A stretch of DNA of 64,000 bases, taken from Thiohalomonas denitrificans (GTDB lineage Bacteria > Pseudomonadota > Gammaproteobacteria > Thiohalomonadales > Thiohalomonadaceae). Below, in pieces: positions 44,774 through 53,822 of the stretch. The notes under the pieces were generated by a model that had not been told where the DNA came from, searched no databases, and was given only the letters and a program-made list of their open reading frames with translations. Made by a program: the position numbers and the translations under genes. The number at the start of each line of letters is the position of its first letter. Positions within the stretch are counted from its first letter, which is position 1. The stretch is taken from the NCBI RefSeq assembly GCF_900102855.1, contig NZ_FMWD01000001.1, forward strand, positions 262,766 to 326,765, read 5' to 3'.

Positions 44774-46060
44774 TTATCCACCACCAGGGATCTGCAAAAC
44801 CTGTCCGACACGGATGGTGTTGTTGCTGAGGCCGTTGAAGCTGCGGATGGCATCGGCACTGACACGATACTGACGGGCGATCTCGGACAGCGTATCGCCA
44901 CGGGCGATCACATGAGTCTGGCGTTCGGCCATTAGCGTGCCGGGCGGAGGATACTGCTGAAAATAGTTGTGAATACCGTTTTTAATGGCTCGCGCCATTT
45001 TATACTGATGATCCGGCGAGACCAGTGCACGCTCATCGGAAGGGTTGGAAATGAAGGCAGTTTCTATCAGCAGGGAGGGAATATCGGGAGCCTTCAGAAC
45101 CCGAAACGCCGCACGCTCCACCTTGCGCTTGTGGATCTTTCCGACCTGTTTGATGTCACGGAGAACCTGTTCAGCGACGTGATAGCTAGCTTCATTACTC
45201 GCGGTCTGCGACAGATCGAGGAGCACGGAGGCAAGTAGATTATCCTTGCCGTCGAGGCTGACACCACCGATAAGGTCCGACGAGTTCTCTTTATGGGCGA
45301 GTAGTCGGGCGTGTTCACTCGAAGCGCCGTTATTGGAGAGTATGAAAACCGAAGCACCCTTCACGCGCGAATCCCGGAAGGCATCGGCATGGATGGAAAC
45401 AAACAGGTCAGCATTGGCCTGCCGCGCCTTTTCCACCCGCTTGAGCAGACTGAGATAGTAATCGCCATCCCGGGTCAGAATTGCCCGCATTCCCGGTTCT
45501 TTGTTGATCAGACTGGCCAGTTTGCGGGCAATCGCCAGAACCACGCTCTTTTCCCGAACCCCGCTAGGCCCCGAGGCCCCCGGGTCCTCGCCGCCATGAC
45601 CGGCATCGATGGCCACCAGCACTTCTCGCGCACGGGCTACCTGATTCAATCGCCGCACAGGCGATGATCCCCCGGATTTTTCCAGGTCGATCACCAGCCG
45701 ATGTCCGTACTGGTCATTCGGGCTCAGTGCGAAACTCTTGGGCCGCGTCTCTTCATCCAGATCCAGGACGACACGCAAATCGGTTTCGTTACGGATGCCG
45801 GAGCGAATGCCTTTCAGCAACTTTCCGAAATCTCTGTCTTTCAGGGAAGTGGTCAAGGCGGCGTCTTCGATATCGATGACCACCCGCTCGGGGTTGGAGA
45901 GGGTGAAGAGTTTATGCTTTACCGGACCGCTCAGATCGAAAACAAGGCGGGTGTGATCGGGTGCCGGCCACGCTCGCAATCCATCTATCCGTTCCTGGGC
46001 GAAGCCTGAGGTACCGAACAGCAGCAGAACAAACGTGCATAGCACTTTGAACCAGCGCAT
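44774..46060 (-). CDS. N-acetylmuramoyl-L-alanine amidase with AMIN and LysM domains (AmiB/AmiC type)
   Basis: A 428-residue periplasmic cell-wall amidase. The signal peptide (VLCTFVLLLFGTSGFAQ) is followed by an AMIN domain (RLVFDLSGPVKHKLFTL) that targets the septum. The zinc Amidase_3 domain has VLVAIDAGHGGEDPGA, FVSIHADAF and LLIETAFISNPSDE, and a C-terminal LysM reads HVIARGDTLSEIARQYRVSA. It cleaves the stem peptide from MurNAc during daughter-cell separation and is probably activated by EnvC/NlpD-type factors. E. coli amiB occupies the same place next to mutL. Confidence 0.93.
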   Translation of the reverse strand: MRWFKVLCTFVLLLFGTSGFAQERIDGLRAWPAPDHTRLVFDLSGPVKHKLFTLSNPERVVIDIEDAALTTSLKDRDFGKLLKGIRSGIRNETDLRVVLDLDEETRPKSFALSPNDQYGHRLVIDLEKSGGSSPVRRLNQVARAREVLVAIDAGHGGEDPGASGPSGVREKSVVLAIARKLASLINKEPGMRAILTRDGDYYLSLLKRVEKARQANADLFVSIHADAFRDSRVKGASVFILSNNGASSEHARLLAHKENSSDLIGGVSLDGKDNLLASVLLDLSQTASNEASYHVAEQVLRDIKQVGKIHKRKVERAAFRVLKAPDIPSLLIETAFISNPSDERALVSPDHQYKMARAIKNGIHNYFQQYPPPGTLMAERQTHVIARGDTLSEIARQYRVSADAIRSFNGLSNNTIRVGQVLQIPGGG

Positions 46061-46260
46061 CTCCCGTCTCCCGGTGTCAGGTCGCTGTCATTCCATTCGA
46101 AAGCACCCGGCACCTAACAATGATTTTTCTTGTTAACTAACGACTTAGGAAGTCTTCTTCGATTTCTTCATGAGCTTATGATGCTAACTTAGAATGAAAG
46201 GTACAAAAAATCAATATGAATAACCCCGAACCATTGTGACGGGAGCCTCACCCCTGCTGC

Positions 46261-46731
46261 TTACTGGTAGTTCAAACAGGTGATCAATCGCCGCGCAGCC
46301 TCCGTATAGGCCCGCAACGTCAGGTGACGTCCCGTCCCGGCGTATTCAATGAGTATTTCCACGTCAGGCGCCGGCAATACACCCGCGCCCCGCTCAGGCC
46401 ATTCGATCAAACGCACCGTGTCGCCCTCGAAATAGTCACGGATTCCGAGAAACTCCAGCTCTTCGGGATCGCCGAGGCGGTAGAGATCGAAATGATAGAC
46501 CGGCGGTTCGGTTGGATAGGGTTCAACCAGTGTGTAGGTCGGGCTCTTGACGGCCCCGGTAAATTGCAGCCCGCCCAGAAAGCCGCGCACCAGCGTGGTC
46601 TTTCCCGCCCCCAGCTCGCCATACAGGTAGACGGTCAGCGGTGCAGGCGAACACCTGGCCAGACGCTCCCCGAACGTCATCATTGCATCCCCTGACGCGA
46701 CGGAGTATTCACTCACGTTTTGCTCACTCAT
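46261..46731 (-). CDS. tsaE: tRNA threonylcarbamoyladenosine biosynthesis protein TsaE
   Basis: A 156-residue P-loop ATPase: VYLYGELGAGKTTLVRGFL, VKSPTYTLVEPY, YHFDLYRLGDPEELEFLGI and RLIEWPERG. It powers the TsaB-TsaD complex in making t6A37 of ANN-reading tRNAs. ATG 46731 overlaps the nnrD stop (ATGA). A 200 bp AT-rich gap separates it from the amidase. Confidence 0.96.
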   Translation of the reverse strand: MSEQNVSEYSVASGDAMMTFGERLARCSPAPLTVYLYGELGAGKTTLVRGFLGGLQFTGAVKSPTYTLVEPYPTEPPVYHFDLYRLGDPEELEFLGIRDYFEGDTVRLIEWPERGAGVLPAPDVEILIEYAGTGRHLTLRAYTEAARRLITCLNYQ

Positions 46732-48209
46732 GGATTCACCAACCTTCGCAGTTGCGGGATGAGGTCCGTGGCCAGCAGGCCGCGCTCGCCCGCTTCGGCC
46801 GCGGCCCGATCGCCCGCCATCGCATGCAGGTACACTCCCACCCGGGCCGCTTCCGCCAGTGAACACCCCTGCGCCAGAAGGCCGGCGATCACACCGGTCA
46901 GCAGATCACCCATTCCGCCCGATGCCATGCCGGGGTTACCGGCGCTGCAGAGCGAGATCGAGCTGTTTTCATCCGCCACCAGGGTCCCGCTGCCCTTGAG
47001 CACCACCACTCCGCCATAACGCTGCTGAAGGTTGCGGACCGCCTCGAAGCGGTCCGCCTGCACCTCGCCGGCTGCGTTGTTCAACAACCGGCCGGCCTCT
47101 CCCGGATGCGGGGTAAGTACCCATCGGCCCCTGGCTACCGGCTCGGCAGCGAGGGCATTAAGGGCATCGGCATCCACCACCAGAGGCTTTCGGGTTTCCA
47201 GCACCCGCGCCAGCATCTGCCGCCCCCAGGCGTCCCGGCCAAGCCCCGGACCGATGGCGATGACGGAAGCCCGCTCCAGCAGAGGCGACAGCTCCGGTCC
47301 CGGTTCCACACCGTGGGCCATGGCCTCCGGATACACGGCGCTGATCCAGGCGGCATGCTCCCGCCGCGTGGCGATGCTGACCAACCCGGCACCGACCCGG
47401 CCCGCTGCCTCGGCCGCCATGCGCGCCGCTCCGGCCATGCCCCGGTTGCCCCCAACCACCAGTACATGACCAAAGTATCCCTTGTGGGCGTTACGGGAAC
47501 GTGGCTTGAGAGCAGCGATCAACGCCCCGGCGCCGATACGTCGGGCCGAAGGTTCGATAGAGGCGTAAACCGAAACTGGGACATCGAGGGCATCGAACCG
47601 CAACTTGCCACACTGCTCGGGGCCGTCGCCGGTCAGAAGACCCTGTTTGAGGCCAATAAAGGTAATGGTCGCCTCGGCCTTCACGGCGGCACCGAGTACC
47701 GTTCCGGTATCGGCCCCCAGCCCGGAAGGGATATCCAGGGAATAAGCCGGCGCCGGTGCAGCATTCAATGCCTCGATGGCCTGCCGAAAATCCCCCGCCA
47801 CCTCTCCGCTCAACCCGGTTCCCAGCAACCCATCGACCAGCAAATCCTGACCCACCAGCATCGTTGGCGAACAGATCGCTTCCGGAACGCCGGCAGCGAG
47901 GGCGGCTTCCCGGGCCTGTGCGGCACTACCGCCCGGCTCGCGAACGCCGGCTATTTTCAGGACCATCGGCTCCAGACCGGCCTCACGGGCAAGCCGCGCC
48001 ACCACATAGCCGTCACCGCCGTTATTGCCGGGGCCACAGAGCACGGCCAGCCGATTGGCGGCGGGCCAGAGCAGGCGCAACCCGTCGAATGCCGCCCTGC
48101 CGGCACGGTTCATCAGGGTGAGGGCACTGATTCCGCACTCCTCGATGGCAATGCGGTCCAACTCGCGAACCTGTTCTGCTCGATAAAGTTCCAGCGGTAA
48201 TTCGGTCAT
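46728..48209 (-). CDS. nnrD: Bifunctional NAD(P)H-hydrate epimerase / ADP-dependent dehydratase
   Basis: A 493-residue two-domain repair enzyme. The N-terminal YjeF epimerase domain has GNNGGDGYVVARLA and YSLDIPSGLGADTGTVLG; the C-terminal ribokinase-like dehydratase has NAHKGYFGHVLVVGG, LTPHPGEAGRLL and AGNPGMASGGMGDLLTGVIA. Together they restore damaged NAD(P)HX to NAD(P)H. The ATG at 48209 fits the family start MTELPLELY. It is divergent from queG with only about 19-37 bp between starts. The fused form is often named nnr. Confidence 0.94.
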   Translation of the reverse strand: MTELPLELYRAEQVRELDRIAIEECGISALTLMNRAGRAAFDGLRLLWPAANRLAVLCGPGNNGGDGYVVARLAREAGLEPMVLKIAGVREPGGSAAQAREAALAAGVPEAICSPTMLVGQDLLVDGLLGTGLSGEVAGDFRQAIEALNAAPAPAYSLDIPSGLGADTGTVLGAAVKAEATITFIGLKQGLLTGDGPEQCGKLRFDALDVPVSVYASIEPSARRIGAGALIAALKPRSRNAHKGYFGHVLVVGGNRGMAGAARMAAEAAGRVGAGLVSIATRREHAAWISAVYPEAMAHGVEPGPELSPLLERASVIAIGPGLGRDAWGRQMLARVLETRKPLVVDADALNALAAEPVARGRWVLTPHPGEAGRLLNNAAGEVQADRFEAVRNLQQRYGGVVVLKGSGTLVADENSSISLCSAGNPGMASGGMGDLLTGVIAGLLAQGCSLAEAARVGVYLHAMAGDRAAAEAGERGLLATDLIPQLRRLVNP

Positions 48210-48228
48210 AACCGTTATCATAGCGACT

Positions 48229-49326
48229 ATGGCAATCTCATATAACATGGACCGGCAGAACCTGGAGCCGAACGACCTCGCCCGGCACATTCGCAGCTGG
48301 GGCCGGGAACTGGGCTTTCAGGCGGTCGGCATTACGGACATCGATCTCTCTGCTGCGGAACGGCGCTTCCTCGATTGGCTCAAGGCGGGTTTTCACGGCG
48401 AGATGGAGTACATGGCCCGCCACGGCACCCGACGTTCACGTCCCCCGGAGCTGGTGGAGGGTACCTGTCGGGTCATCAGCGTGCGAATGGACTATCGACC
48501 CGCAGGGGCGGCCGATGCCGATGCCGTACTCGCGGATTCACGCCAGGGCTATATCTCCCGTTATGCACTGGGCCGCGACTACCACAAACTGATGCGCAAA
48601 CGGCTGGCCAATCTGGCCAAGCGTATCGAGGCGGCAGTGGGTCCGTTCGGCCACCGCGTGTTCGTCGACAGCGCGCCGGTACTGGAGAAACCGCTGGCCG
48701 AGAAGGCCGGGCTTGGCTGGGTGGGCAAGCACTCCAATCTGCTGCACCGTGAGGGTTCGTGGTTCTTTCTCGGCGAGATCTATGTGGATCTGCCACTGCC
48801 GATCGACACCGCAACCGAGCCACACTGCGGCTCCTGCCGGGCGTGCATCGACGCCTGCCCCACCCGGGCCATTGTCGCCCCCTATGTGGTCGATGCCCGG
48901 CTCTGCATCTCCTATCTCACGATAGAACTGCACGGCTCGATCCCCGAAGAGTTGCGCCCGCTCATCGGCAACCGCATCTACGGCTGCGATGACTGCCAGC
49001 TGTGCTGCCCCTGGAACCGCTTCACCGCGAATACGGCCGAGGGTGATTTTGAGCCACGCCACGAACTCGACAGCACTTCGCTGGTGGAGCTGTTTGCCTG
49101 GGATGAAGCCCGCTTTCTGCAGCGCACCGAAGGTTCGGCGATTCGCCGACTCGGGCACGAACGCTGGCTGCGCAACATCGCCGTGGCGCTCGGTAATGCA
49201 CCTGCGGAACCGGCCATCATCGAGGCCTTGCAGGCCCGGCGCGAGGCTTGCTCGCCCCTGGTACGGGAGCATGTGGAATGGGCCTTGGGCCAGCATGGTA
49301 TCGAAACCCCCGAATCAGCAGGATAA
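48229..49326 (+). CDS. queG: Epoxyqueuosine reductase QueG
   Basis: A 365-residue (359 from ATG 48247) cobalamin-dependent iron-sulfur enzyme that performs the last step of queuosine synthesis in tRNA. It contains GFHGEMEYMARHGTRRS, DSAPVLEKPLAEKAGLGWVG and two 4Fe-4S motifs, CGSCRACIDACPTRAI and YGCDDCQLCCPWN. The C terminus has HEAT-like helices. Two starts are possible. The divergence from nnrD reproduces the E. coli queG/nnr arrangement. Confidence 0.95.
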   Translation: MAISYNMDRQNLEPNDLARHIRSWGRELGFQAVGITDIDLSAAERRFLDWLKAGFHGEMEYMARHGTRRSRPPELVEGTCRVISVRMDYRPAGAADADAVLADSRQGYISRYALGRDYHKLMRKRLANLAKRIEAAVGPFGHRVFVDSAPVLEKPLAEKAGLGWVGKHSNLLHREGSWFFLGEIYVDLPLPIDTATEPHCGSCRACIDACPTRAIVAPYVVDARLCISYLTIELHGSIPEELRPLIGNRIYGCDDCQLCCPWNRFTANTAEGDFEPRHELDSTSLVELFAWDEARFLQRTEGSAIRRLGHERWLRNIAVALGNAPAEPAIIEALQARREACSPLVREHVEWALGQHGIETPESAG

Positions 49327-49330
49327 GGCA

Positions 49331-50206
49331 ATGGCAAACATCCTGGGAGTGGGAAACGCCACCCTGGACATCATCAACATCGTCGACGGCTACCCGGCCG
49401 AGGACGACGAGGTCCGCGCCGAGGCCCAGCGCGTCTATCGCGGGGGCAATACGGCCAATAGCCTGGTGGTGCTCAGCCAGCTCGGACACCGCTGCCGGTG
49501 GGCAGGCACACTGGCCGATGAACGGGACGCCCGGCCCATTCTGGATGATTTCGAACGCCACCACGTCGATACCGCTGCCGCCGCCACCATCTCCCAAGGC
49601 AAAGTGCCGACCTCCTACGTGATTCTCAACAAGAGAACCGGCTCGCGCACCATCGTCCACTACCGCGACCTGCCGGAGTACGCATTCAAGCACTTTGCGC
49701 GCATCGACCTGCAGGAGCTGGAGTGGGTTCACTTCGAAGGCCGCAATCCGGAGGCGGTAAAACGAATGCTGCAACGGGTAAAGGCCGAACGCCCGGAACT
49801 GCGCTGTTCGCTGGAGGTGGAGAAGCACCGACCGGGAATCGACGCGCTTTTCCACCACGTTGATCTACTGCTGTTCTCGCGCACCTTTGCGGAAAGCCGA
49901 GGGGCGGACTCCGCGGAGTCTTTCCTCGACAGCATCCGCAATGAGGCACCGGAATCCGATCTCGTCTGCGCCTGGGGCGAACAAGGCGCCTGCGGATTGA
50001 CCCGGCGGGGTCAGCCGGTGGCCACGCCCGCCTTCGTACCTCCCCGGGTGGTGGATACCCTCGGCGCCGGTGACGTCTTCAATGCCGGAATGATCGATGC
50101 CCGGCTTCGGGAACAATCGCTGCAGTCATCACTGGTTGCAGCGGCAAGGCTGGCGGGCCACAAGTGCGGGCAGGAGGGGATTGAAGGGCTTGTGGGTAGT
50201 GGGTAG
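49331..50206 (+). CDS. PfkB family carbohydrate kinase (ketohexokinase-like)
   Basis: A 291-residue ribokinase-fold enzyme: NILGVGNATLDIINIVDGYP, YRGGNTANSLVVLSQLGH for substrate binding, and the PfkB signature VVDTLGAGDVFNAGMIDA with the catalytic Asp. The pattern is closest to fructose or ketohexokinase-like members, but the substrate is not determined. It starts 4 nt after queG. The last four residues (VGSG) and the stop codon are written by a heptamer repeat, which suggests the original 3' end was altered. Confidence 0.85.
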   Translation: MANILGVGNATLDIINIVDGYPAEDDEVRAEAQRVYRGGNTANSLVVLSQLGHRCRWAGTLADERDARPILDDFERHHVDTAAAATISQGKVPTSYVILNKRTGSRTIVHYRDLPEYAFKHFARIDLQELEWVHFEGRNPEAVKRMLQRVKAERPELRCSLEVEKHRPGIDALFHHVDLLLFSRTFAESRGADSAESFLDSIRNEAPESDLVCAWGEQGACGLTRRGQPVATPAFVPPRVVDTLGAGDVFNAGMIDARLREQSLQSSLVAAARLAGHKCGQEGIEGLVGSG

Positions 50207-50275
50207 TGGGGAATGGGGAATGGGGAATGGGGAATGGGGAATGGGGAATGGGGAATGGCGAGTGGGGAGTGGAAA
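50192..50275. repeat. Heptanucleotide tandem array, twelve units, between pfkB and nudF stop codons
   Basis: Twelve seven-base units in register: GTGGGTA twice, GTGGGGA, ATGGGGA six times, ATGGCGA, GTGGGGA, GTGGAAA. The pfkB-type gene stops inside the second-third units, and the nudF stop codon (50276-50278) begins at the next base. Confidence 0.95.
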
Positions 50276-50944
50276 TCAAGGCGCTGCACACCAGAGGCGC
50301 TGTAATCGCTGCCGGTTCAGTCGCAGCCACTGCAGGGCAATAATGGGACCGGCGGAGTTGATGACGCCTTCTTCCAGCAAGGCAAGGACCTGTTCGAACG
50401 GCACCACGCTCACCCGGATATCTTCATTCTCGCTCTCCAGCCCATGGATACCGCCCAGGTTCCGGCTGTCCACGCGGCCACAGAACAGGGTCAATGTCTC
50501 CGAGGTGCCGCCCGGGCTGACGAGATAGCGACAGATCGGCTCCAAATCGGTCACGGTGCAGCCCGCCTCTTCCTGCGACTCCCGCCGCACCACATCCTCG
50601 GCCGATTCGCCGGGCTCAATGATGCCGGCCACCGCCTCCACCAGCCACGGACCTCCGGGCATATAGAGGGCGCCGATGCGGAACTGTTCCAGAAGAACAA
50701 CCGTGTCCCGCACCGGGTCGTAGGGCAGCAGGGCCGCGGCGTGTCCGCGCTCGAACAGTTCCCGCTCGATAACCGGGCTCATACTTCCGTCAAACAGGCG
50801 GTGACGCAGCCGATAGCGCTCCAGGCGGAAAAAACCCTCGAACTCGACCTCTCGATCAATGATCTTCACACTCGGCCTCTCGGGTCCGCGACTTCCGCTC
50901 ACTGCTGACTCCCTATATTCTTTCGGCCTACGGTAATCATCCAT
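50276..50944 (-). CDS. nudF: ADP-ribose pyrophosphatase (NudF-like Nudix hydrolase)
   Basis: About 222 residues. VKIIDREVEFEGFFRLERYR and RHRLFDG at the N terminus and the Nudix box GIIEPGESAEDVVRRESQEEAGC match NudF, which splits ADP-ribose into AMP and ribose 5-phosphate. The C terminus NSAGPIIALQWLRLNR is also typical. The start is uncertain: ATG 50944 or 50947, or GTG 50869, which has GAGAGG 6 nt upstream. With the longer starts only about 10 bp separate it from divergent mobA. Confidence 0.9.
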   Translation of the reverse strand: MDDYRRPKEYRESAVSGSRGPERPSVKIIDREVEFEGFFRLERYRLRHRLFDGSMSPVIERELFERGHAAALLPYDPVRDTVVLLEQFRIGALYMPGGPWLVEAVAGIIEPGESAEDVVRRESQEEAGCTVTDLEPICRYLVSPGGTSETLTLFCGRVDSRNLGGIHGLESENEDIRVSVVPFEQVLALLEEGVINSAGPIIALQWLRLNRQRLQRLWCAAP

Positions 50945-50956
50945 CATTGTTCCCAT

Positions 50957-51562
50957 ATGCCCCCGACTGCCGAAAACATCACCGCCATCATCCTGGCCGG
51001 AGGCCGCGGACAGCGTATGGGCGGCCAGGACAAAGGGCTGCTGCCGCTGGCCGGACGTCCGCTGATCGCACACGTCATAGAGCGCATTCGTCCCCAGGTG
51101 GGCGAAATCGTAATCAGTGCCAACCGAAACCACGAACACTATAGCCGCTTCGGTTACCCGGTGTTCGCGGATGCGGCTCCCGACTGGCCCGGCCCCCTCG
51201 CCGGCCTGCTGGCCGGTTTTGCGGTAACCGACTCGGAATGGGTCCTGACCCTGCCCTGCGACACTCCGCGACTGCCACAGGATCTCGCGGCACGCATGAT
51301 CTCGGCTACCATGGAAGCGGACGCAGAGATCTGCACGGTGCAGGCAAGCGGTCGTATCCAGGCCGCCTTCATGCTGGTTTCACGCCGCCTGGAAGCGGAC
51401 CTGCGCGACTATATCGATGCCGGAGGTCGCCGCGTCCAGAGTTGGCAGGAAGCCCATCACCGCGCCTTGGCCGAGTATCCGGAAGCAGATCGCGCATTTG
51501 ATAACATCAACACCCCCGAACAACTGCAGCAACTGGAAAGGGAGTTGAAAGACAACCGATGA
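50957..51562 (+). CDS. mobA: Molybdenum cofactor guanylyltransferase MobA
   Basis: A 201-residue nucleotidyltransferase with ITAIILAGGRGQRMGGQDKG (GTP-binding loop), LPLAGRPLIAHVIERI, DWPGPLAGLLAGF and LPCDTPRLP. It adds GMP to the molybdopterin cofactor to form the MGD used by DMSO-reductase-family enzymes. It overlaps mobB by 4 nt and heads a mobA-mobB-moeA operon. Confidence 0.95.
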   Translation: MPPTAENITAIILAGGRGQRMGGQDKGLLPLAGRPLIAHVIERIRPQVGEIVISANRNHEHYSRFGYPVFADAAPDWPGPLAGLLAGFAVTDSEWVLTLPCDTPRLPQDLAARMISATMEADAEICTVQASGRIQAAFMLVSRRLEADLRDYIDAGGRRVQSWQEAHHRALAEYPEADRAFDNINTPEQLQQLERELKDNR

Positions 51563-52098
51563 AGGACCTTTCGCCGACACCCGTCCTCGGCTTTATCGCG
51601 TTCAGCGGCACCGGCAAGACGACGCTTCTGGAGCAACTCATCCCACTCCTGCGTAAGCGCGGACTGGAAGTGGCACTCATCAAGCATGCCCACCATGATT
51701 TCGATATCGATATTCCGGGCAAGGACAGCTATCGCCTGCGCAAGGCAGGGGCGAGCCAGACGCTGGTGGCCTCCCGGAAACGTTGGGCCCTGATTTCAGA
51801 GCACGGGGAACTACCCGAGCCCGATCTGGACAGCCTGCTTCGTCAGCTCGACCACGACCGCCTGGATCTCATCCTGGTGGAGGGATTCAAGCACGAGGCC
51901 TTCCCGAAAATCGAAATCAGGCGCGAATCCCTGGGCAAGCCGAGACTCTACCCGGACGATGACGCCATCATCGCTGTGGCCACCGACCGGCCTGCAGCGA
52001 TAGCCACCACTCGTTCTCTGTCGGTGCTGGATCTCAACCAACCGGATGCCATCACCGATTTCGTTCACCAATGGGTTATCTCCTCCGGCGAGGCATAA
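51559..52098 (+). CDS. mobB: Molybdopterin-guanine dinucleotide biosynthesis protein MobB
   Basis: A 179-residue GTP-binding P-loop protein: VLGFIAFSGTGKTTLLEQLI, IKHAHHDFDIDIPGKDSYRL, GASQTLVASRKRWALI and LILVEGFKHEAFPKIEI. It assists MobA in MGD synthesis. The ATG overlaps the mobA stop (ATGA). Confidence 0.95.
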   Translation: MKDLSPTPVLGFIAFSGTGKTTLLEQLIPLLRKRGLEVALIKHAHHDFDIDIPGKDSYRLRKAGASQTLVASRKRWALISEHGELPEPDLDSLLRQLDHDRLDLILVEGFKHEAFPKIEIRRESLGKPRLYPDDDAIIAVATDRPAAIATTRSLSVLDLNQPDAITDFVHQWVISSGEA

Positions 52099-52166
52099 CA
52101 CGGTTTAGCCGCACGAGGGGATTGGGCATAATGGCCGCAAACCCAACCGCCATACGAGGTTACTGC

Positions 52167-53399
52167 ATGAGTTCACAAGGTTCCGGGCTACTGCCCCTGG
52201 ATGAGGCACTGGAAAAGATCCGGGCTGCGCTGAAGCCCGTTGCGGGCTACGCGCAAGTGACCCTTGCCGAGGCACTGGGACGGTTCCTGCACGAGGATAT
52301 CCTTTCCCCCATCGATGTCCCCGGCCACCGCAACTCGGCCATGGACGGGTATGCCGTGGCGGGCAGTGCACTCCCCGAATCGGGAGAGAAGCGCTTCCGG
52401 GTGGCGGGAACCGCATTGGCGGGCGCGCCCTACGCCGGCAGCGTCGGCCCGAATGAAGCGGTCCGGATCATGACCGGTGCCGTGGTTCCCGAGGGTACCG
52501 ATACCGTCATCATGCAGGAGAAGGCGCGCCGGGAAGGTGAAGACGTCTATTTCGAGGCGGGACACCGCAGCGGCGAAAACGTCCGTCACCCCGGAGAGGA
52601 TATCGCCCGCAACACCGTGGTGCTCTCCACCGGCCGCCGAATCACACCCTCGGATGTCGGTTTGCTCGCCTCCCTGGGGATTGCCGAAGTGCGGGTCAAC
52701 CGCCGGCTGCGGGTCGCCATCTTCTCCACTGGTGACGAGCTGGTGCCGCTCGGTCAAAGTTTGGGCGAAGGCGAGATCTACGACAGCAATCGCTATACCG
52801 TCGCTGCCATGCTGCGCCGGATGGATGTCGATGTACTCGATATGGGCGTTGTCCGCGATGACCCGAATGCCATCGAGCAGGCCTTCACCAGCGCTGCAGA
52901 AGTTGCCGATGTCGTCATCACATCGGGCGGGGTTTCGGTGGGCGAGGCTGATTTCGTCAAATCCACACTCGACAAGCTCGGCGAGGTGGATTTCTGGCGC
53001 ATCGCCATGAAGCCCGGCAAGCCGCTTGCGTTCGGTCGACTCGGCAATGCCGCCTTCTTCGGCCTGCCGGGCAATCCCGTCTCCGCCGTGGCCACCTTCT
53101 ACCAGGTGGTCCAGCCCAGTCTGCTGCACCTGACGGGAAGCAGCGATACCGGAAGATTGCGGGTAAAGGCGCACACGACCGAAAAGCTCAAAAAGCGACC
53201 CGGCCGGGAGGATTTCCAGCGCGGCATACTGGAGTCCGATGCCAGCGGCAATCTGGTCGTCCGCGGTACAGGCATGCAGGGCTCCCACGTACTCAGTTCC
53301 GTGAGTCGGGCCAACTGCTTCATTGTCCTGCCGGCCGAATCAGGCGATGTGGAGGCCGGCGATGAGGTGACCGTCGAGCCCTTTGCCGCGTTCATGTAA
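52167..53399 (+). CDS. moeA: Molybdopterin molybdenumtransferase MoeA
   Basis: A 410-residue enzyme that inserts molybdate into adenylylated molybdopterin. LPLDEALEKIRAAL, VPGHRNSAMDGYAVAG, IMTGAVVPEGTDTVIMQE, FSTGDELVPLG, TSGGVSVGEADFVKSTL and AFFGLPGNPVSAVATF are all MoeA motifs. ATG 52167 has GAGG 7 nt upstream; a longer in-frame start at 52071 overlaps mobB and was not used. It closes the mob-moe operon and is followed by a hairpin. Confidence 0.96.
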   Translation: MSSQGSGLLPLDEALEKIRAALKPVAGYAQVTLAEALGRFLHEDILSPIDVPGHRNSAMDGYAVAGSALPESGEKRFRVAGTALAGAPYAGSVGPNEAVRIMTGAVVPEGTDTVIMQEKARREGEDVYFEAGHRSGENVRHPGEDIARNTVVLSTGRRITPSDVGLLASLGIAEVRVNRRLRVAIFSTGDELVPLGQSLGEGEIYDSNRYTVAAMLRRMDVDVLDMGVVRDDPNAIEQAFTSAAEVADVVITSGGVSVGEADFVKSTLDKLGEVDFWRIAMKPGKPLAFGRLGNAAFFGLPGNPVSAVATFYQVVQPSLLHLTGSSDTGRLRVKAHTTEKLKKRPGREDFQRGILESDASGNLVVRGTGMQGSHVLSSVSRANCFIVLPAESGDVEAGDEVTVEPFAAFM

Positions 53400-53407
53400 T
53401 TCGTGCA

Positions 53408-53440
53408 AAAGGCCGTTGTTATGAAACGACGGCCTTTCTT
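53408..53440 (+). terminator. Rho-independent terminator after moeA
   Basis: AAAGGCCGTTGTT and AACGACGGCCTTT pair with one G-T wobble or mismatch around ATGA, followed by CTTCT. Confidence 0.75.
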
Positions 53441-53822
53441 CTCTCGATGTCGCGAGCCGTATCCCCCTGCTGCGCGGGCCCGAATCAATGAAGAACTGGT
53501 AACCACGGGGTACACGGGGACCACGGGGTAAAATAGGTTGTTCGGTTTTTTTCTCCCCCGTGCGCCCCGTGGTTCGAAATTCAAGGGGATAAATCGTTAA
53601 GTGCTTCAGGAGTGGCTGTCCTGCGGCTGCAGACACCCTTTCTCATCGACGCTGCATCCCCCTCCCGGTGTCGAATTTCCTCTCTGCAACTATGTTTGGC
53701 TTATTCGAAAGCATCCCCCGAAGCGTTGCAATCGGTTGGTTTCGACACAATGTAGTGGGTACAGCAAGCGCCCGTTAAGGACGGGTTCTACAATCGCCAG
53801 TGGACAAAAACGAGGTCGCTTC
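53441..53822. other. Spacer between moeA and lon
   Basis: The left half holds one arm of a long inverted repeat (53449-53516) and an ACCACGGGG element (53510-53578). The right half should contain the lon promoter; no convincing sigma-32 or sigma-70 boxes were identified. No gene is supported. Confidence 0.5.
53449..53516. repeat. 68 bp dispersed repeat, copy 1 (inverted relative to copy 2)
   Basis: GTCGCGAGCCGTATCCCCC...GAATCAATGAAGAAC...GTAACCACGGGGTACA is about 92 percent identical to the reverse complement of 62439-62506. Confidence 0.85.

Noticed and set aside
50192-50275. Array mistaken for a CRISPR
   Set aside because: Units are 7 bp with no spacers; it is a simple tandem repeat.
53601-53822. 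Heat-shock (sigma-32) promoter for lon
   Set aside because: CTTATTCGAAAG and CATCCCCCG look suggestive, but the spacing does not fit the CTTGAAA-N13-CCCCATNT consensus.
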